Source: Zizania palustris (taxonomy: Eukaryota > Streptophyta > Magnoliopsida > Poales > Poaceae). From it: a stretch of 64,000 nt of DNA. A program made the translations under genes and the position numbers. Position 1 is the first letter of the stretch; each line of letters starts with the position of its first letter. Location: the NCBI GenBank assembly GCA_019279435.1, contig JAAALK010000287.1:70001144-70065143 (forward strand), read 5' to 3'. Shown in pieces: positions 9,901 to 17,470 of the stretch. The notes under the pieces were generated by a model. It saw only the letters and a list, made by a program, of their open reading frames with translations, made no database searches and was not told where the DNA came from.

Positions 9901-12683
9901 GGATTCCCGTCCTGCTGCTTGGATCCACACCCCCACCACCTGGATCCATGCACCCGCCATTTGGATCCACATCGCCGCCGCTTGGATCTGCATCATCACG
10001 TGAGGGAGGGAGAGGAGCAGCGAGCAGAGCAGAGGTAGGTGATCGATTGAGAGGAACAGGAGGGAAAGGAGCAGCGGCAGGAGGAGGCCAATGGAGGGCG
10101 CAATGGGGAGGAAAGGGAACGGGAGCGCGAGGAACACCAGACTAGGAGGCGGAGGAGCGGGTGGTGGACTACTGTTGTACTGGAGTCTGGAGTGGGCCAC
10201 TAGCAAGTGTGGACTGTGGAGATGTCACCGGTCACAGGGGAAAACAAGATTGGACGCACTCCCGAACGTAGATTGTATTGAAACCTAACTCAAAACACAC
10301 CCCCTAAACACATCCTTGCCCTCTGTTTATATAGTGCACAGAGGCTAACTAACCCCCTCTTATCTCTAACAAATAGCTAACAGCTTGTAGATAAAGATAA
10401 ACTAACAAAGAGATAGAGATAAACTAATCTTAATAGCTAAAATAGAATTATAACTAATCTGCTACAGTACCGCGATACTGTTCACGCGAACAGTACCCAC
10501 GGTATTGTTCACGGCTGGAGGGTCTGGGCCTAGCCCACTTTCTACCCGTGACACTTCACCCCCCCTAAAAACGCAGCTCGTCCTCGAGCTGCTGTGTCGT
10601 CGTCCCCGCTGTCGCCCACCACTGCGATGACAACAGCGCAAAGGAGATGCAAACGACGGCAGAGGCCACGACAGTCGGCAGCGCCTCTTCATGCGGGGAA
10701 GCAGCAGCCCACGCAGCGGCCAGCGGCAGTGCCGCGCCGTGCAGGGCAGCGGCAACCAACAGCACTGTCACGTCATGCAGGGGTCTGCCAAGTCTCGAAT
10801 CTTGGCGGTGTAACGCCCCGACGGCTGCTTTCGCGCATCGAGGTGCTGGATCTCCGGCGTTGGCTTTAGCTTCTTTAACTCCGACATCGCGGGATGCGTC
10901 TCGGAGGCGAAGGTGGAGGTGGCTCGCAGCAGAGGGAGCTTGGCTAGGGCTTGGCCAATGGAGGCGTCTCCCTTCCCTCCTCCCCCTTGTAGATCCAAGG
11001 GAACCGCTTCTGCTACAAGGGAAGGTTGCGCCTCAAGCCCGCCTACAAGTTGCTTCCGGTCAGCTTCCACCTCGAGGACCTTCTCCTCTAGCACGGTGAC
11101 CCTCTCCTCCAAGGATTGGATTGGTTGCAGCGGTCGCAACATCTCTTTGATGGCATCTAGGCGTTGCATAATAGCCTTTAGCCTGTCATCGCCGATGCTC
11201 CCCGAACCGGTGCCAGATTGGGAATTTATCGCAGTAGAAGAACCCGAGAGCTCTGATACCAAGTTGTCACCGGTCATAGGGGAAGACAAGATTGGACGCA
11301 CTCTCGAACGTAGATTGTATTGAAACCTAACTCAAAACACACACCCTAAACACATCGCCTGCCCGCTGTTTATATAGTGCACAGTTTATATAGTGCACAG
11401 AGGCTAACTAACCCCTCTTATCTCTAACAAATAGCTAACAGCTTGTAGATAAAGATAAACTAACAAAGAGAGAGATAAACTAATCCTAACAGCTAAAACA
11501 GAATTATAACTAATCTGCTACAGTACTGCGGTACTGTTCACGGCTGGAGGGCCTGGGCCTAGCCCACTTCCTACCCGTGACAGGAGACTAGAACTTCTCT
11601 TAAGGTTGAAACGTCTATAATTAAATTTCTGCATTATAAAAAATAATTGTGAAACATGGCTAAATAATTGTGATATATGGCTGTCATTTTATATTTCTGT
11701 GAAGCGAGTATGGCGTCGCCTCACCGCACGCCATACTCGCCTAAAAGGTGTGAAGGTGGTTAGGCGCCTCGCCGCGCCGCACCGCACCGCCCCGCCGTAA
11801 CAACTATGCAGCTAGCAAAAGCACATGATTGAATGCAAGAATTTTGGATCAGATATCTAAACCTTGTCCTAAATAGAAGTGCAACAGGGTACATGGTCCA
11901 GAATCCCAGCGACCAATGATGCAGCTGCTAGAAACAATGTTAGTGGCTCCTGCATGTCACTCATCCACTAAGGATAGAGTTAGAATTTTCAGAGTTGAAG
12001 GCTTCAGCGCAAATAATGCTGGAACGAGTGAAAAAAACTCTTAACCCTAAAAGGAAAAATGAAACACTATGATGAGGGCATTATTTGTTAATGTAACAAC
12101 AACAAAAAATCTTCGAAAAGTCATGGCTAAATGTCGTACTTTATCCGAACAAAAGCATCGATCACAATCAAAATGAGGGATTCTAAGATGCGCATAGAGC
12201 TGATCTAATCGGGCAACTATGGTTTCCACTTTATCCAAACAAAATAACGTCGCTTCGTGTGATTCAACGAATTCCAACATTGATGATGGTGTACTACAAC
12301 CGTACAGCATCGTCTAGAAAGCAACAAAAACTACAGTACTCGTACAAAATACGAATAAATTGAAGTTTGGGTGGGAGGAGACAAGCGTCGAGCACCTGGC
12401 GCGCAAGCTTCCGGTAGGCGGCCTTGATGTCCTTGTTGCTCGCGGAGCGCGGCACGCCGAGCGTCGCGTAGTAGTCGACCGACGCCCACACCACCAGACC
12501 CCCTCCGCGGCGCCTCCTCGGAGGCCTCCCTCGGTACCCCGGCGCGGCGCACGCAAGCGGGAGGCCACTCCTGGCGCCGGCAGCGAAGTGAACCGCGCGA
12601 GGAGAGAGAGCGGATGCGGCGGCGCGGGAGGACGGCGAATGATTGGAGGGCGCGAATGGGAGCGTGGAGGGCGCGAGCGCCAT
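803..12683 (-). CDS. Plastid-type DnaJ (Hsp40, class A) co-chaperone, 7 exons, 3' partial
   Basis: This is a host gene on the minus strand with exons 12396-12683, 9168-9236, 8624-8716, 8311-8435, 3421-3616, 1252-1427 and 803-932. All six introns are GT-AG and all phases agree (exon 4 ends with two bases of a codon, as does exon 6). The product begins with about 65 residues rich in Ala, Ser, Pro and Arg, as in a chloroplast transit peptide. A J domain follows (DYYATLGV, then YHPDVN with the HPD motif that stimulates Hsp70 ATPase), then a short G/F-like linker, then four CxxCxGxG zinc motifs (CDACAGSG, CATCGGRG, CPTCAGEG, CRKCAGEG), then the start of the C-terminal substrate-binding domain (GPPGDLYV). 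No frameshift or stop interrupts it. The layout fits Arabidopsis chloroplast DJA proteins. Plastid location is inferred. The C-terminus is off the left edge. Confidence 0.92.
1252..1427 (-). CDS. DnaJ exon 6: zinc motifs 3 and 4
   Basis: 176 nt, acceptor TTTTGTAG and donor GG|GTGAGC. It encodes CPTCAGEG and CRKCAGEG, then the basic IKVKIPPGV strand of the C-terminal domain. Confidence 0.92.
2005..2184 (+). pseudogene. 3' end of gypsy pol (truncated)
   Basis: The plus strand reads AQLEDELVFKGGRDVT just before the LTR, with a purine tract (AAGGGGGGAAGAGA) at the junction. LEDEL-F--G-RDV is the usual C-terminal end of chromovirus-type gypsy polyproteins. Everything upstream of about 2005 in this copy is missing, so only the 3' end of the element survives in intron 5 of the DnaJ gene. 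Confidence 0.6.
2185..3361 (+). mobile_element. 3' LTR of a truncated gypsy element, split by a hAT-like insert
   Basis: Begins TGTCACACG after a polypurine tract and ends CCCGTGACA. A TATATAAA-like site is at about 3161. Bases 2365-3106 are a later insertion. It lies in DnaJ intron 5, opposite in strand to the gene. Confidence 0.6.
2365..3106. mobile_element. Non-autonomous hAT-like element, copy 1 (742 bp)
   Basis: 12-bp perfect terminal inverted repeats CATGGTTGTCAC/GTGACAACCATG are flanked by a perfect 8-bp duplication GATTAAGG (2357-2364 and 3107-3114), the TSD length of hAT elements. Both ends carry GCCTAGGCG-type subterminal motifs. The middle (2605-2960) is a degenerate CCCTTGCGCCGCCG-rich repeat followed by a GCAGAAG microsatellite. 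It has no transposase. Confidence 0.8.
3421..3616 (-). CDS. DnaJ exon 5: zinc motifs 1 and 2
   Basis: 196 nt, acceptor CCACCAG and donor CAG|GTAATA. It encodes the first two CxxCxGxG motifs. It is separated from exon 4 by a 4.7-kb intron full of transposons, yet the frame is preserved. Confidence 0.92.
3983..4308 (-). mobile_element. LTR (3' copy) of a deleted gypsy element in DnaJ intron 4
   Basis: Closely similar by eye to 7626-7962 (shared stretch from TGATAGAGC to the GTGTAGG end). Coding remnants between the two LTRs read on the minus strand, so this is the 3' LTR. The ends have diverged and I could not define a TSD. Confidence 0.65.
4309..4968 (-). pseudogene. gypsy integrase C-terminus and chromodomain-like tail
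   Basis: The minus strand shows TPFQVVYGRSPPPLLPY, FAVGYWVWL, LHDVFHIGLFKPYHG and VQLEDELFEEA, in the order found at the end of chromovirus pol. Several stops interrupt it. The catalytic integrase, RT and protease are absent because an internal deletion joins this part to gag through the hAT-like fragment at 4969-5117. Confidence 0.7.
4969..5117. mobile_element. Truncated hAT-like element (copy 4)
   Basis: Starts CATAGTTATCAAGGCGTCGCC, close to the termini of the copies at 5798 and 9685, and carries the same AAGCGAC/TTAGGCG subterminal motifs. I find no matching right end. The neighbouring gypsy coding sequence jumps from integrase to gag across it, so its loss probably accompanied the deletion. 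Confidence 0.5.
5118..5797 (-). pseudogene. gypsy gag remnant
   Basis: The minus strand reads IDFSTYDGSEDHLNWLNQCEQFF, then LASYHLVGVA and YYALEQDEGMPSWERFKELY, the standard gag core of grass chromoviruses (tested in blocks of under 20 residues). Stops are frequent. The upstream part resumes at 6689-6740 beyond the hAT-like insert. It lies in DnaJ intron 4. Confidence 0.65.
5798..6688. mobile_element. Non-autonomous hAT-like element, copy 2 (891 bp)
   Basis: Ends CATAGTTGTTATG and GTAACAAGTATG are flanked by CAGCGACA/CAGCGACG (5790-5797, 6689-6696), an 8-bp duplication with one mismatch. The left half is GC-rich and the right half (6300-6570) is very AT-rich. It has no transposase. It interrupts the gypsy gag remnant. 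Confidence 0.7.
6736..7550. mobile_element. LTR-like insert with TCGGAAGTTCCGA clusters
   Basis: This block breaks the gypsy 5' interior between gag and the primer-binding site. Bases 6731-7025 hold about nine copies or near-copies of TCGGAAGTTCCGA, an odd palindrome with 6-bp arms. The right end reads CCCCAACA at about 7545-7550, as an LTR might. I could not find a TSD, so both its limits and its nature are uncertain. Confidence 0.4.
7611..7622 (-). other. Primer-binding site of the intron 4 gypsy
   Basis: The minus strand reads TGGTATCATATA next to the LTR at 7626. This resembles the initiator-Met tRNA site TGGTATCAGAGC, decayed after eight bases. Confidence 0.5.
7626..7962 (-). mobile_element. 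LTR (5' copy) of the intron 4 gypsy
   Basis: Partner of 3983-4308. It faces the primer-binding site at 7611-7622, making the element minus-strand, the same direction as the host gene. It contains a small duplication (AATTGGGCCTAT) absent from the partner. Confidence 0.65.
7963..8310 (-). other. Remainder of DnaJ intron 4
   Basis: AT-rich intron sequence upstream of the transposon block. No further feature seen. Confidence 0.5.
8311..8435 (-). CDS. DnaJ exon 4: G/F-like linker
   Basis: 125 nt, acceptor CTATAG and donor CAG|GTTTGT. It encodes SNPFDLFETFFGASMGGFSG, the short Gly/Phe segment of plastid class A DnaJ proteins. It ends after two bases of an Arg codon that exon 5 completes. Confidence 0.9.
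8624..8716 (-). CDS. DnaJ exon 3: end of J domain
   Basis: 31 codons in phase 0, acceptor CATCAG and donor ACG|GTACGT. It encodes VLSDEKKRALYDQYG, the typical end of a J domain, then a Gly/Ala-rich linker. Confidence 0.92.
9168..9236 (-). CDS. DnaJ exon 2: HPD motif
   Basis: 23 codons in phase 0, acceptor TTTGTAG and donor GAG|GTATTC. It encodes the HPD loop and helix III (starts YHPDVNKEPG). Confidence 0.92.
10223..11582 (-). mobile_element. Short non-autonomous LTR retrotransposon nested in hAT-like copy 3
   Basis: Two near-identical LTRs (10223-10553 and 11275-11582, TGTCAC...GTGACA) are flanked by a perfect 5-bp TSD GGAGA (10218-10222, 11583-11587). On the minus strand a primer-binding site (TGGTATCAGAGC, complementary to initiator-Met tRNA) follows the 11275 LTR, and a polypurine tract (TTTTTAGGGGGGG) precedes the 10223 LTR. 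The interior is about 0.7 kb, far too short for gag-pol. The two LTRs differ by a few substitutions and short indels, including a repeated TTTATATAGTGCACAG near 11370. Confidence 0.85.
10768..11301 (-). CDS. Small coiled-coil ORF of the mini LTR element
   Basis: An open frame of 177 codons starts inside the 5' LTR end and crosses the primer-binding site. The N-terminal part has heptad-like residues (LKAIMQRLDAIKEML, LEERVTVLEEKVLEVE), suggesting a coiled coil. It ends with Lys/Arg-rich sequence. Such a segment resembles the N-terminus of gypsy gag proteins, but the capsid domain and zinc knuckle are missing. A function in assembly is only a guess. Confidence 0.4.
   Translation of the reverse strand: MRPILSSPMTGDNLVSELSGSSTAINSQSGTGSGSIGDDRLKAIMQRLDAIKEMLRPLQPIQSLEERVTVLEEKVLEVEADRKQLVGGLEAQPSLVAEAVPLDLQGGGGKGDASIGQALAKLPLLRATSTFASETHPAMSELKKLKPTPEIQHLDARKQPSGRYTAKIRDLADPCMT
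11817..12395 (-). other. 5' part of DnaJ intron 1
   Basis: Sequence between the donor of exon 1 and the hAT-like element. No additional coding or repeat signal beyond the intron itself. Confidence 0.5.
12396..12683 (-). CDS. DnaJ exon 1: transit peptide and start of J domain
   Basis: 96 codons from the ATG at 12683 to a CAG|GTGCTC donor. It carries the Ser/Ala/Arg-rich leader and helices I-II of the J domain up to KLARQ. The ATG was chosen because it is the first in frame behind the TATA box at 12756-12763. Confidence 0.9.
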
Positions 12684-12710
12684 TAGCCAGCTCGTCGCAC
12701 TGGGAGCACC

Positions 12711-12723
12711 TTCTAGAAGCTTC
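12711..12723. promoter_or_regulatory. Perfect heat-shock element
   Basis: TTCTAGAAGCTTC matches the consensus TTCnnGAAnnTTC with no mismatch. It lies between the TATA box and the ATG of a DnaJ gene, a class often controlled by heat-shock factors. Its place downstream of the TATA box is unusual; it may serve an alternative start site. Confidence 0.55.
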
Positions 12724-12755
12724 TGGCGCGGGTGCGCGTGCTCGGCGTCGGGGTA

Positions 12756-12763
12756 GTTTTATA
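12756..12763 (-). promoter_or_regulatory. TATA box of the DnaJ gene
   Basis: TATAAAAC on the minus strand, 73-80 bases before the ATG at 12683. A start site about 30 bases downstream would leave a 5' leader of roughly 45 bases. Confidence 0.6.
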
Positions 12764-12836
12764 TGGCCCGCGTCGTCTGTGCTCTCGAGAGGCGAGGAGA
12801 GTAGGAGACGCAGCCTGAGCTACGGATTGGGGGGAG

Positions 12837-12844
12837 TGGGCCCA
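12837..12844. promoter_or_regulatory. Site II-like TGGGCCCA motif
   Basis: Palindromic TGGGCCCA about 75 bases upstream of the TATA box. TGGGCC/T motifs (TCP-bound site II) are common upstream of plant housekeeping and organelle-related genes. Confidence 0.4.
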
Positions 12845-12849
12845 ACTGT

Positions 12850-13769
12850 CAGTGACTTCATATTCATGGCTCGTTTGTTTGTTCGTCTACGCTTGCGGGT
12901 TGCGGCTAGTGGAAAGAAAGCAATACACGTTCATAGCATGAAGCGAACCGTCGTGAATTCTCGGTTTATGGTTTATTTGGTCTAGATTTTTGAACCAATT
13001 CTTTTAGCTCGAAAACTAAAATTTGAATCAAATAGTTTTTGTTTTTTCACTCAGTTTTTAGAATTTATAGATTTTTACAGTATAAATAAGAAGTTAGGGG
13101 TATTTTAAATTCCACATATTCTTACAGCCAGCTTTTAGTAAAAAATTACCTACATTTTTCATTAATAAAATACCCTTTTATTGATATAGATTACTTAAAA
13201 CTAAATAGTTTACTAATAATAAAAGTTAATATATAATAATTGGAAAACATAAATATATTTTAGTTATAAATAATTTCGTCTTAGTTTTCTTATTACAACA
13301 ATGATCGAAATGCACATCACTAAAAAAGTCAGTTTTTATATTGAGTGTATATTAATAGTGTAACCAAACATCAGGGGTATTATAGATATTATTATCAAGA
13401 CAGAAATCCGCATTTACTCTAACTAAATAACTGTTAGTTTTTCATATCTCAAAGCTTATAGATAACTAGAAGAGGTATAAATAGGAGCCTTAACAAATTC
13501 TTTCGAAATGATGATTTATTCTTTTCACTCAATGCTCCTCTGAAGTAAATTAGTGGAAGCTAAGAAAATAGATAAACCGGATCAAATATTTGATGGACAG
13601 GAATGACTCGTTCACAAATCAATCAATCATTTCATCAAGCATTTCATCAAGCACAACATGTGCAACGAAGTTCATAAATATTTCATCAAATACTTATGGT
13701 GCACAAGGAAATTATAAGCATTTCATCAAACATAACATATAACATTCGTGTGAACTTGCAGATATTAAA
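12850..13769. other. AT-rich intergenic DNA
   Basis: No ORF or element with recognisable ends. A short direct repeat ATTTCATCAA(G/A)CA occurs several times at 13630-13730. Confidence 0.5.
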
Positions 13770-14207
13770 TCAAACACTCGACAAGCAATAAATTCTTCTT
13801 AAATTAGCCCTCATTTCACCGAGCAAAAGATATCCGCTAAGAAAAGAAAATATACATGTGCTTACCTGTGCCGCGAACAACGAATTGGAGCAGACGGTGG
13901 CGTAGGTGAGATGCGACGATTTGCGCAGGCTGAGCCACTGGTACACTTCATGACCAAAGAAGGATGCAGGCGAGGGGCACCGGCCAATCGGTGAACAGGT
14001 GGCTGCGAGTGGTTCAACCCAGGTAAGGACTGCGACCTTGTGCGTCAGCCAGGCATGGCCTCGGACGACAGAACGCCACGTGAACAAGCTGGTGCACGCG
14101 TGTGTTGCGGCTGAGTACGGGTCCAAGCGACGAAGAAAACATTCAGGGTGAATGCACTCACAGGAGTAGAAAATCTGGACTAATAACCAAGAACAACAGC
14201 TCACCAC
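13770..14207 (-). CDS. Unrecognised ORF, possibly part of a non-coding transcript
   Basis: Open for 145 codons on the minus strand with Cys-rich, weakly hydrophobic composition and no domain I recognise. A good donor-like site (GCACAG|GTAAGC, minus strand, about 13867) falls inside it, and the upstream minus-strand sequence to about 14,740 looks like an untranslated leader. It could be a 5' leader or long non-coding RNA rather than a protein gene. Confidence 0.2.
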   Translation of the reverse strand: MVSCCSWLLVQIFYSCECIHPECFLRRLDPYSAATHACTSLFTWRSVVRGHAWLTHKVAVLTWVEPLAATCSPIGRCPSPASFFGHEVYQWLSLRKSSHLTYATVCSNSLFAAQVSTCIFSFLSGYLLLGEMRANLRRIYCLSSV

Positions 14208-15157
14208 AAATCAGTCTCACGGTGTGCAAACAGAGGATAGAATACTGTAAGCACAAGCAAAAGGTTAAAATAAAATTGCAGGCCTAGAAATCTGTATCAG
14301 CACTGAAGCCAGGCGCAATCAACCGAAAAACAAAGAGAAATAGCAGTCACTATGCTGACACGCAAACTGAGGTCAAAATCTCACTATGTGCTATCACTAC
14401 ACAGGAGCCTGGTCGGATCCTTCATTGAGCCGTGAGAATGAACCAAGACAGAGCAGGTACCAAAACCAGAGAAAACACACACACCACGTCGGTCGGTGGA
14501 AGATAACAAGAACTCAGAGATAAATCAGCGTAGATTTCGAGGCTGAAACTGTTACTAGCCTAGTACTGGAAGCAATCCTTTCACACGGAAAGACAGCATG
14601 AACCCGAGTGCCTTGATTAGGTGTGCTATGTAAACAAAACACGTGCACTGGCGAAGAATATGTTGTAGGCAGTAAATGTGTGAAAAATCAACGAACGAAG
14701 AACCGATGAACATTGCGGCGGCGACGCTCAGGACAAAATAAAAAGGTGGTCCATTTTTTGAATAAAAGGAAGTTTGGTTTATAATGGATGGAAACTATAG
14801 TAGGCTATCCAAGGTTTTTTATAGCCTACACAAAAATAGAAAAAGACACAAATACTCCTAGGGTATTTTTACATACATAATGCCTAAAAGGACAAAAATG
14901 TCAAAACACATGTTTTAGATATTTTGTCTGATGCTCTACTTTCGTAACTTTCATGGTTTCGCATCAGATCCGTTTTTAAATATGTGGTTGACATATGTGG
15001 TTGACGTGGTCGATGGTTTTGAGCCGAAACTGACAAAACGCCTAATGCCTTTTCACAAGTACCCTGATTTGTCCTCCATGATACGTGTCATTGTCTCGCG
15101 ATCTTAACTACCAACAAGTCTCTTTTGCTCCCAATCCCTCGAGCTGATTTGTCACTT
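14208..15157. other. Intergenic DNA
   Basis: Nothing recognisable apart from AT-rich stretches at 14,740-14,900. It ends where the gypsy LTR begins. Confidence 0.4.
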
Positions 15158-16247
15158 TGTTGATGCCAAGAATTGGTAAAGTCTAAGGCCCACCAAGGAA
15201 GGCACGCGATCAATAGAAGGTTAAGGAAGATCCGGTCAAAGAAAGTCAAAGAAGTCCGTCCGCAACAATTGCATGATCGGAAGGGGGCCGATGGAGATAG
15301 ATTACTTGGACGGCAAGTCTATGGACTATAAATATGTATCCCTTAGGTTAGGATTAGTTTAACTCTCGTTCAATCTACAATCAGCGCATCACCACCCTTG
15401 TGCCCCAAGGTTATCCAGCGGGACTTAGGCTCTCGGAGTTGGGCTGCATCAGTTTGATCTCTGGTGAAGAGGTGAGTCCCACCACCCCCAACTTCTGTGC
15501 CAACTAGGTTAGTATCCTCATGGTTGCATTGGTTCAGTCCGATCTCTTGAGGAGAATGGTGAAACAACACGGTCATCGGTTGTCCTCGGTGTAGTTGGCT
15601 AGGTCTAAAGTTGCATTAGTTAGGTTTAATCTCTTAGATTGAGGTGATCTGGGTTTGATAGCTTGAGGCTTCATCGGTTAAGTCCGACATCTCTTGCTGT
15701 TGTATCTTTTTTCATGCCGTATATTGTTCATCTAAATAAAGTTTACTCGATTCGTTGATATATTGTTCAGATCATTGTGACTATCTATGGTCTCGATTAG
15801 GTCCAATCTAGTTATTGTGATGATTTCCATGATATATATTTGTTATTTGGCATACTTTGTTTATTTCTATCAGAGTACAAGCTAGTATGTTATCTTTAAT
15901 TCATCTTCATATCATGTTCACCGTCGAAGGGTGCCTATCGGCCTATATGCATATCATGTTTTCTCTGTCGATCGATGGCGCGCTCGCTCGATTGGGCCAA
16001 CTCAGGCTATTGGCCATACAGTCGATCAGCGCGCTGATTCACGGTTTTATCCTTTATGCCACAGTCATTGGCTTGCCAAGCAATCAGCTATGCTACTAAC
16101 GTCTATTTTTTCAATCCCTTATCAGTTGTAGGATCAAACTGATTGGCACATCCTGAACCCTTTTCTAAGACGTAGGACCTACACTAGAGTCAAGTAAATC
16201 TTTAAGGTCATGTCTGTTTCAGTGTGTGACCAAAAAGCACGCCAACA
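15158..16247 (+). mobile_element. 5' LTR of a decayed plus-strand gypsy element
   Basis: Candidate ends TGTTGATGCC and GCCAACA. It holds a TATAAATATG box at about 15,328 and is followed by gag in the same direction. No partner LTR is visible in the window, so the 5' limit is by eye. Confidence 0.5.
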
Positions 16248-16292
16248 CGTTTTTTGGCATGCCTAGTGGGACCCATCTCCGACAACTTTGCC

Positions 16293-16694
16293 ATGGCGGG
16301 CGAGTTCAGCGAGGGAAACGTCATCACGATCACCATGGACGTTCTGTCCAAGGAACAGAGGACGGAGGTGCAGCAACATATGGAGGAATTTTGGAAGTCA
16401 TGCCTGTAGGTCTACGGCATGAATCAGCTGGGTCCCATCCAAAGGGCCCCACTCCCAACACCAGTGCTGACCATAGAGGGTGGTCAGCCAATGGAGAACT
16501 TTCAGGCCAGTCTTCAGGAAATCGTTGATCAAGCGATCCGTCAGTCGCTGGTCAGCCAATCAGGGACACTGGCCAAGACAATTCAAGGACTGATCAAGGA
16601 GGCCATTGGGGGCATAGTGGTTTGCGACGTACAACAAGGTTCGGTGTAACTCCCCAATGACCCGTTGAGACTACTACAGCACACTCGGCCAGCG
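16293..16694 (+). pseudogene. gypsy gag, N-terminal part
   Basis: An ATG at 16293 opens a frame reading MAGEFSEGNVITITMDV and then a stop. The same frame continues with NFQASLQEIVDQAIRQSL. The frame is cut at 16694 by the Tekay-like element and the homologous sequence resumes at 26017. Confidence 0.5.
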
Positions 16695-17462
16695 TGTAAC
16701 ACCCCAGAATTTAAAAAGAATTAAAATAAAATAAAAATATTATTAAATACATTTATGGAATTTATAATTAAAGAAAATCCTAAAAGAGCCCTAATAAAGC
16801 CAAACAGGGAGAAATATTCAAAATCTGGACTTGAAAATTTTATGAGATAAACTAGAGGCCAAAATATAATTTTAGGAATTTTTACAAATTTTTATCAATA
16901 GTGATTCAACCCTAAATCAAATATATGAATTACTGGAATTATTTTAAATCAAAAAAAGCATTTAAAATCCTTAATGGGCCTCAACCCTGAAATTGCTCTC
17001 AGCCCGGCCCAGTCCAACTACCAGCCACTGACTAGTGGGGCCCTCTTGTCGGCGCCGCTTCCCTCCTCTCTCTCCCACGCCCGTCCCTGCCTGGCCCCAC
17101 CAGTCAGCCTCAGCCGCGCCCCCTTTCTCCCTCTGGCAGATGTGGCCCGCCTGTCGGCGCTCATTTTCCCGCCCGCCCACTGACAGGTGGAGCCCACCTG
17201 TCAGCTTCATCTTCTTCGTTGGAAGGGGATCCCCCTTCCTTATCCGGCAAGATCCCCTCCCAAATCCGCCGTCTGCCGCCCGATCTCGCCCGACCGAGCC
17301 CTGGATCGTGATCCCCTGACTCCAGCGATCTCTTTCCATGCAAGCCCGACGCGGATTCATGGATATAGAAGCCTAACCATATGCATGGAAGCTCGCCGAC
17401 GCAAAAATGGAACCCCTCGGATTTCCACCGGCATCCTTCCCTTCTTGCGCCAGAAAACCCCC

Positions 17463-17470
17463 TATATAAA
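17463..17470 (+). promoter_or_regulatory. TATA box in the 5' LTR
   Basis: TATATAAA between GC-rich flanks. The matching site in the 3' LTR (about 23469-23476) is TATTTAAA, so only the 5' copy keeps the canonical box. Confidence 0.65.

Larger units (their letters stand above)
9685..11808. mobile_element. Non-autonomous hAT-like element, copy 3 (2124 bp with nested insert)
   Basis: Ends CATAGTTGT/ACAACTATG are perfect 9-bp inverted repeats, flanked by a perfect 8-bp duplication CAGCTAGC (9677-9684, 11809-11816). Subterminal GTCGC(T/C)TAGGCG motifs match copies 1 and 2. A 1360-bp LTR element sits at 10223-11582, so the original element was about 760 bp. It lies in DnaJ intron 1 and has no transposase. 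Confidence 0.82.

Noticed and set aside
9783..10206. 120-codon ORFs in hAT-like copy 3
   Set aside because: Low-complexity, start within subterminal repeats, run across the nested LTR boundary, and are open on both strands.
2357..11816. Mutator or Harbinger origin of the CATAGTTGT elements
   Set aside because: The TSDs are 8 bp in all three complete copies, not 9 bp or TTA/TAA, which fits hAT.
803..12683. The DnaJ locus as a processed or decayed pseudogene
   Set aside because: Introns are present, all phases agree, splice sites are canonical and the HPD and zinc motifs are intact.
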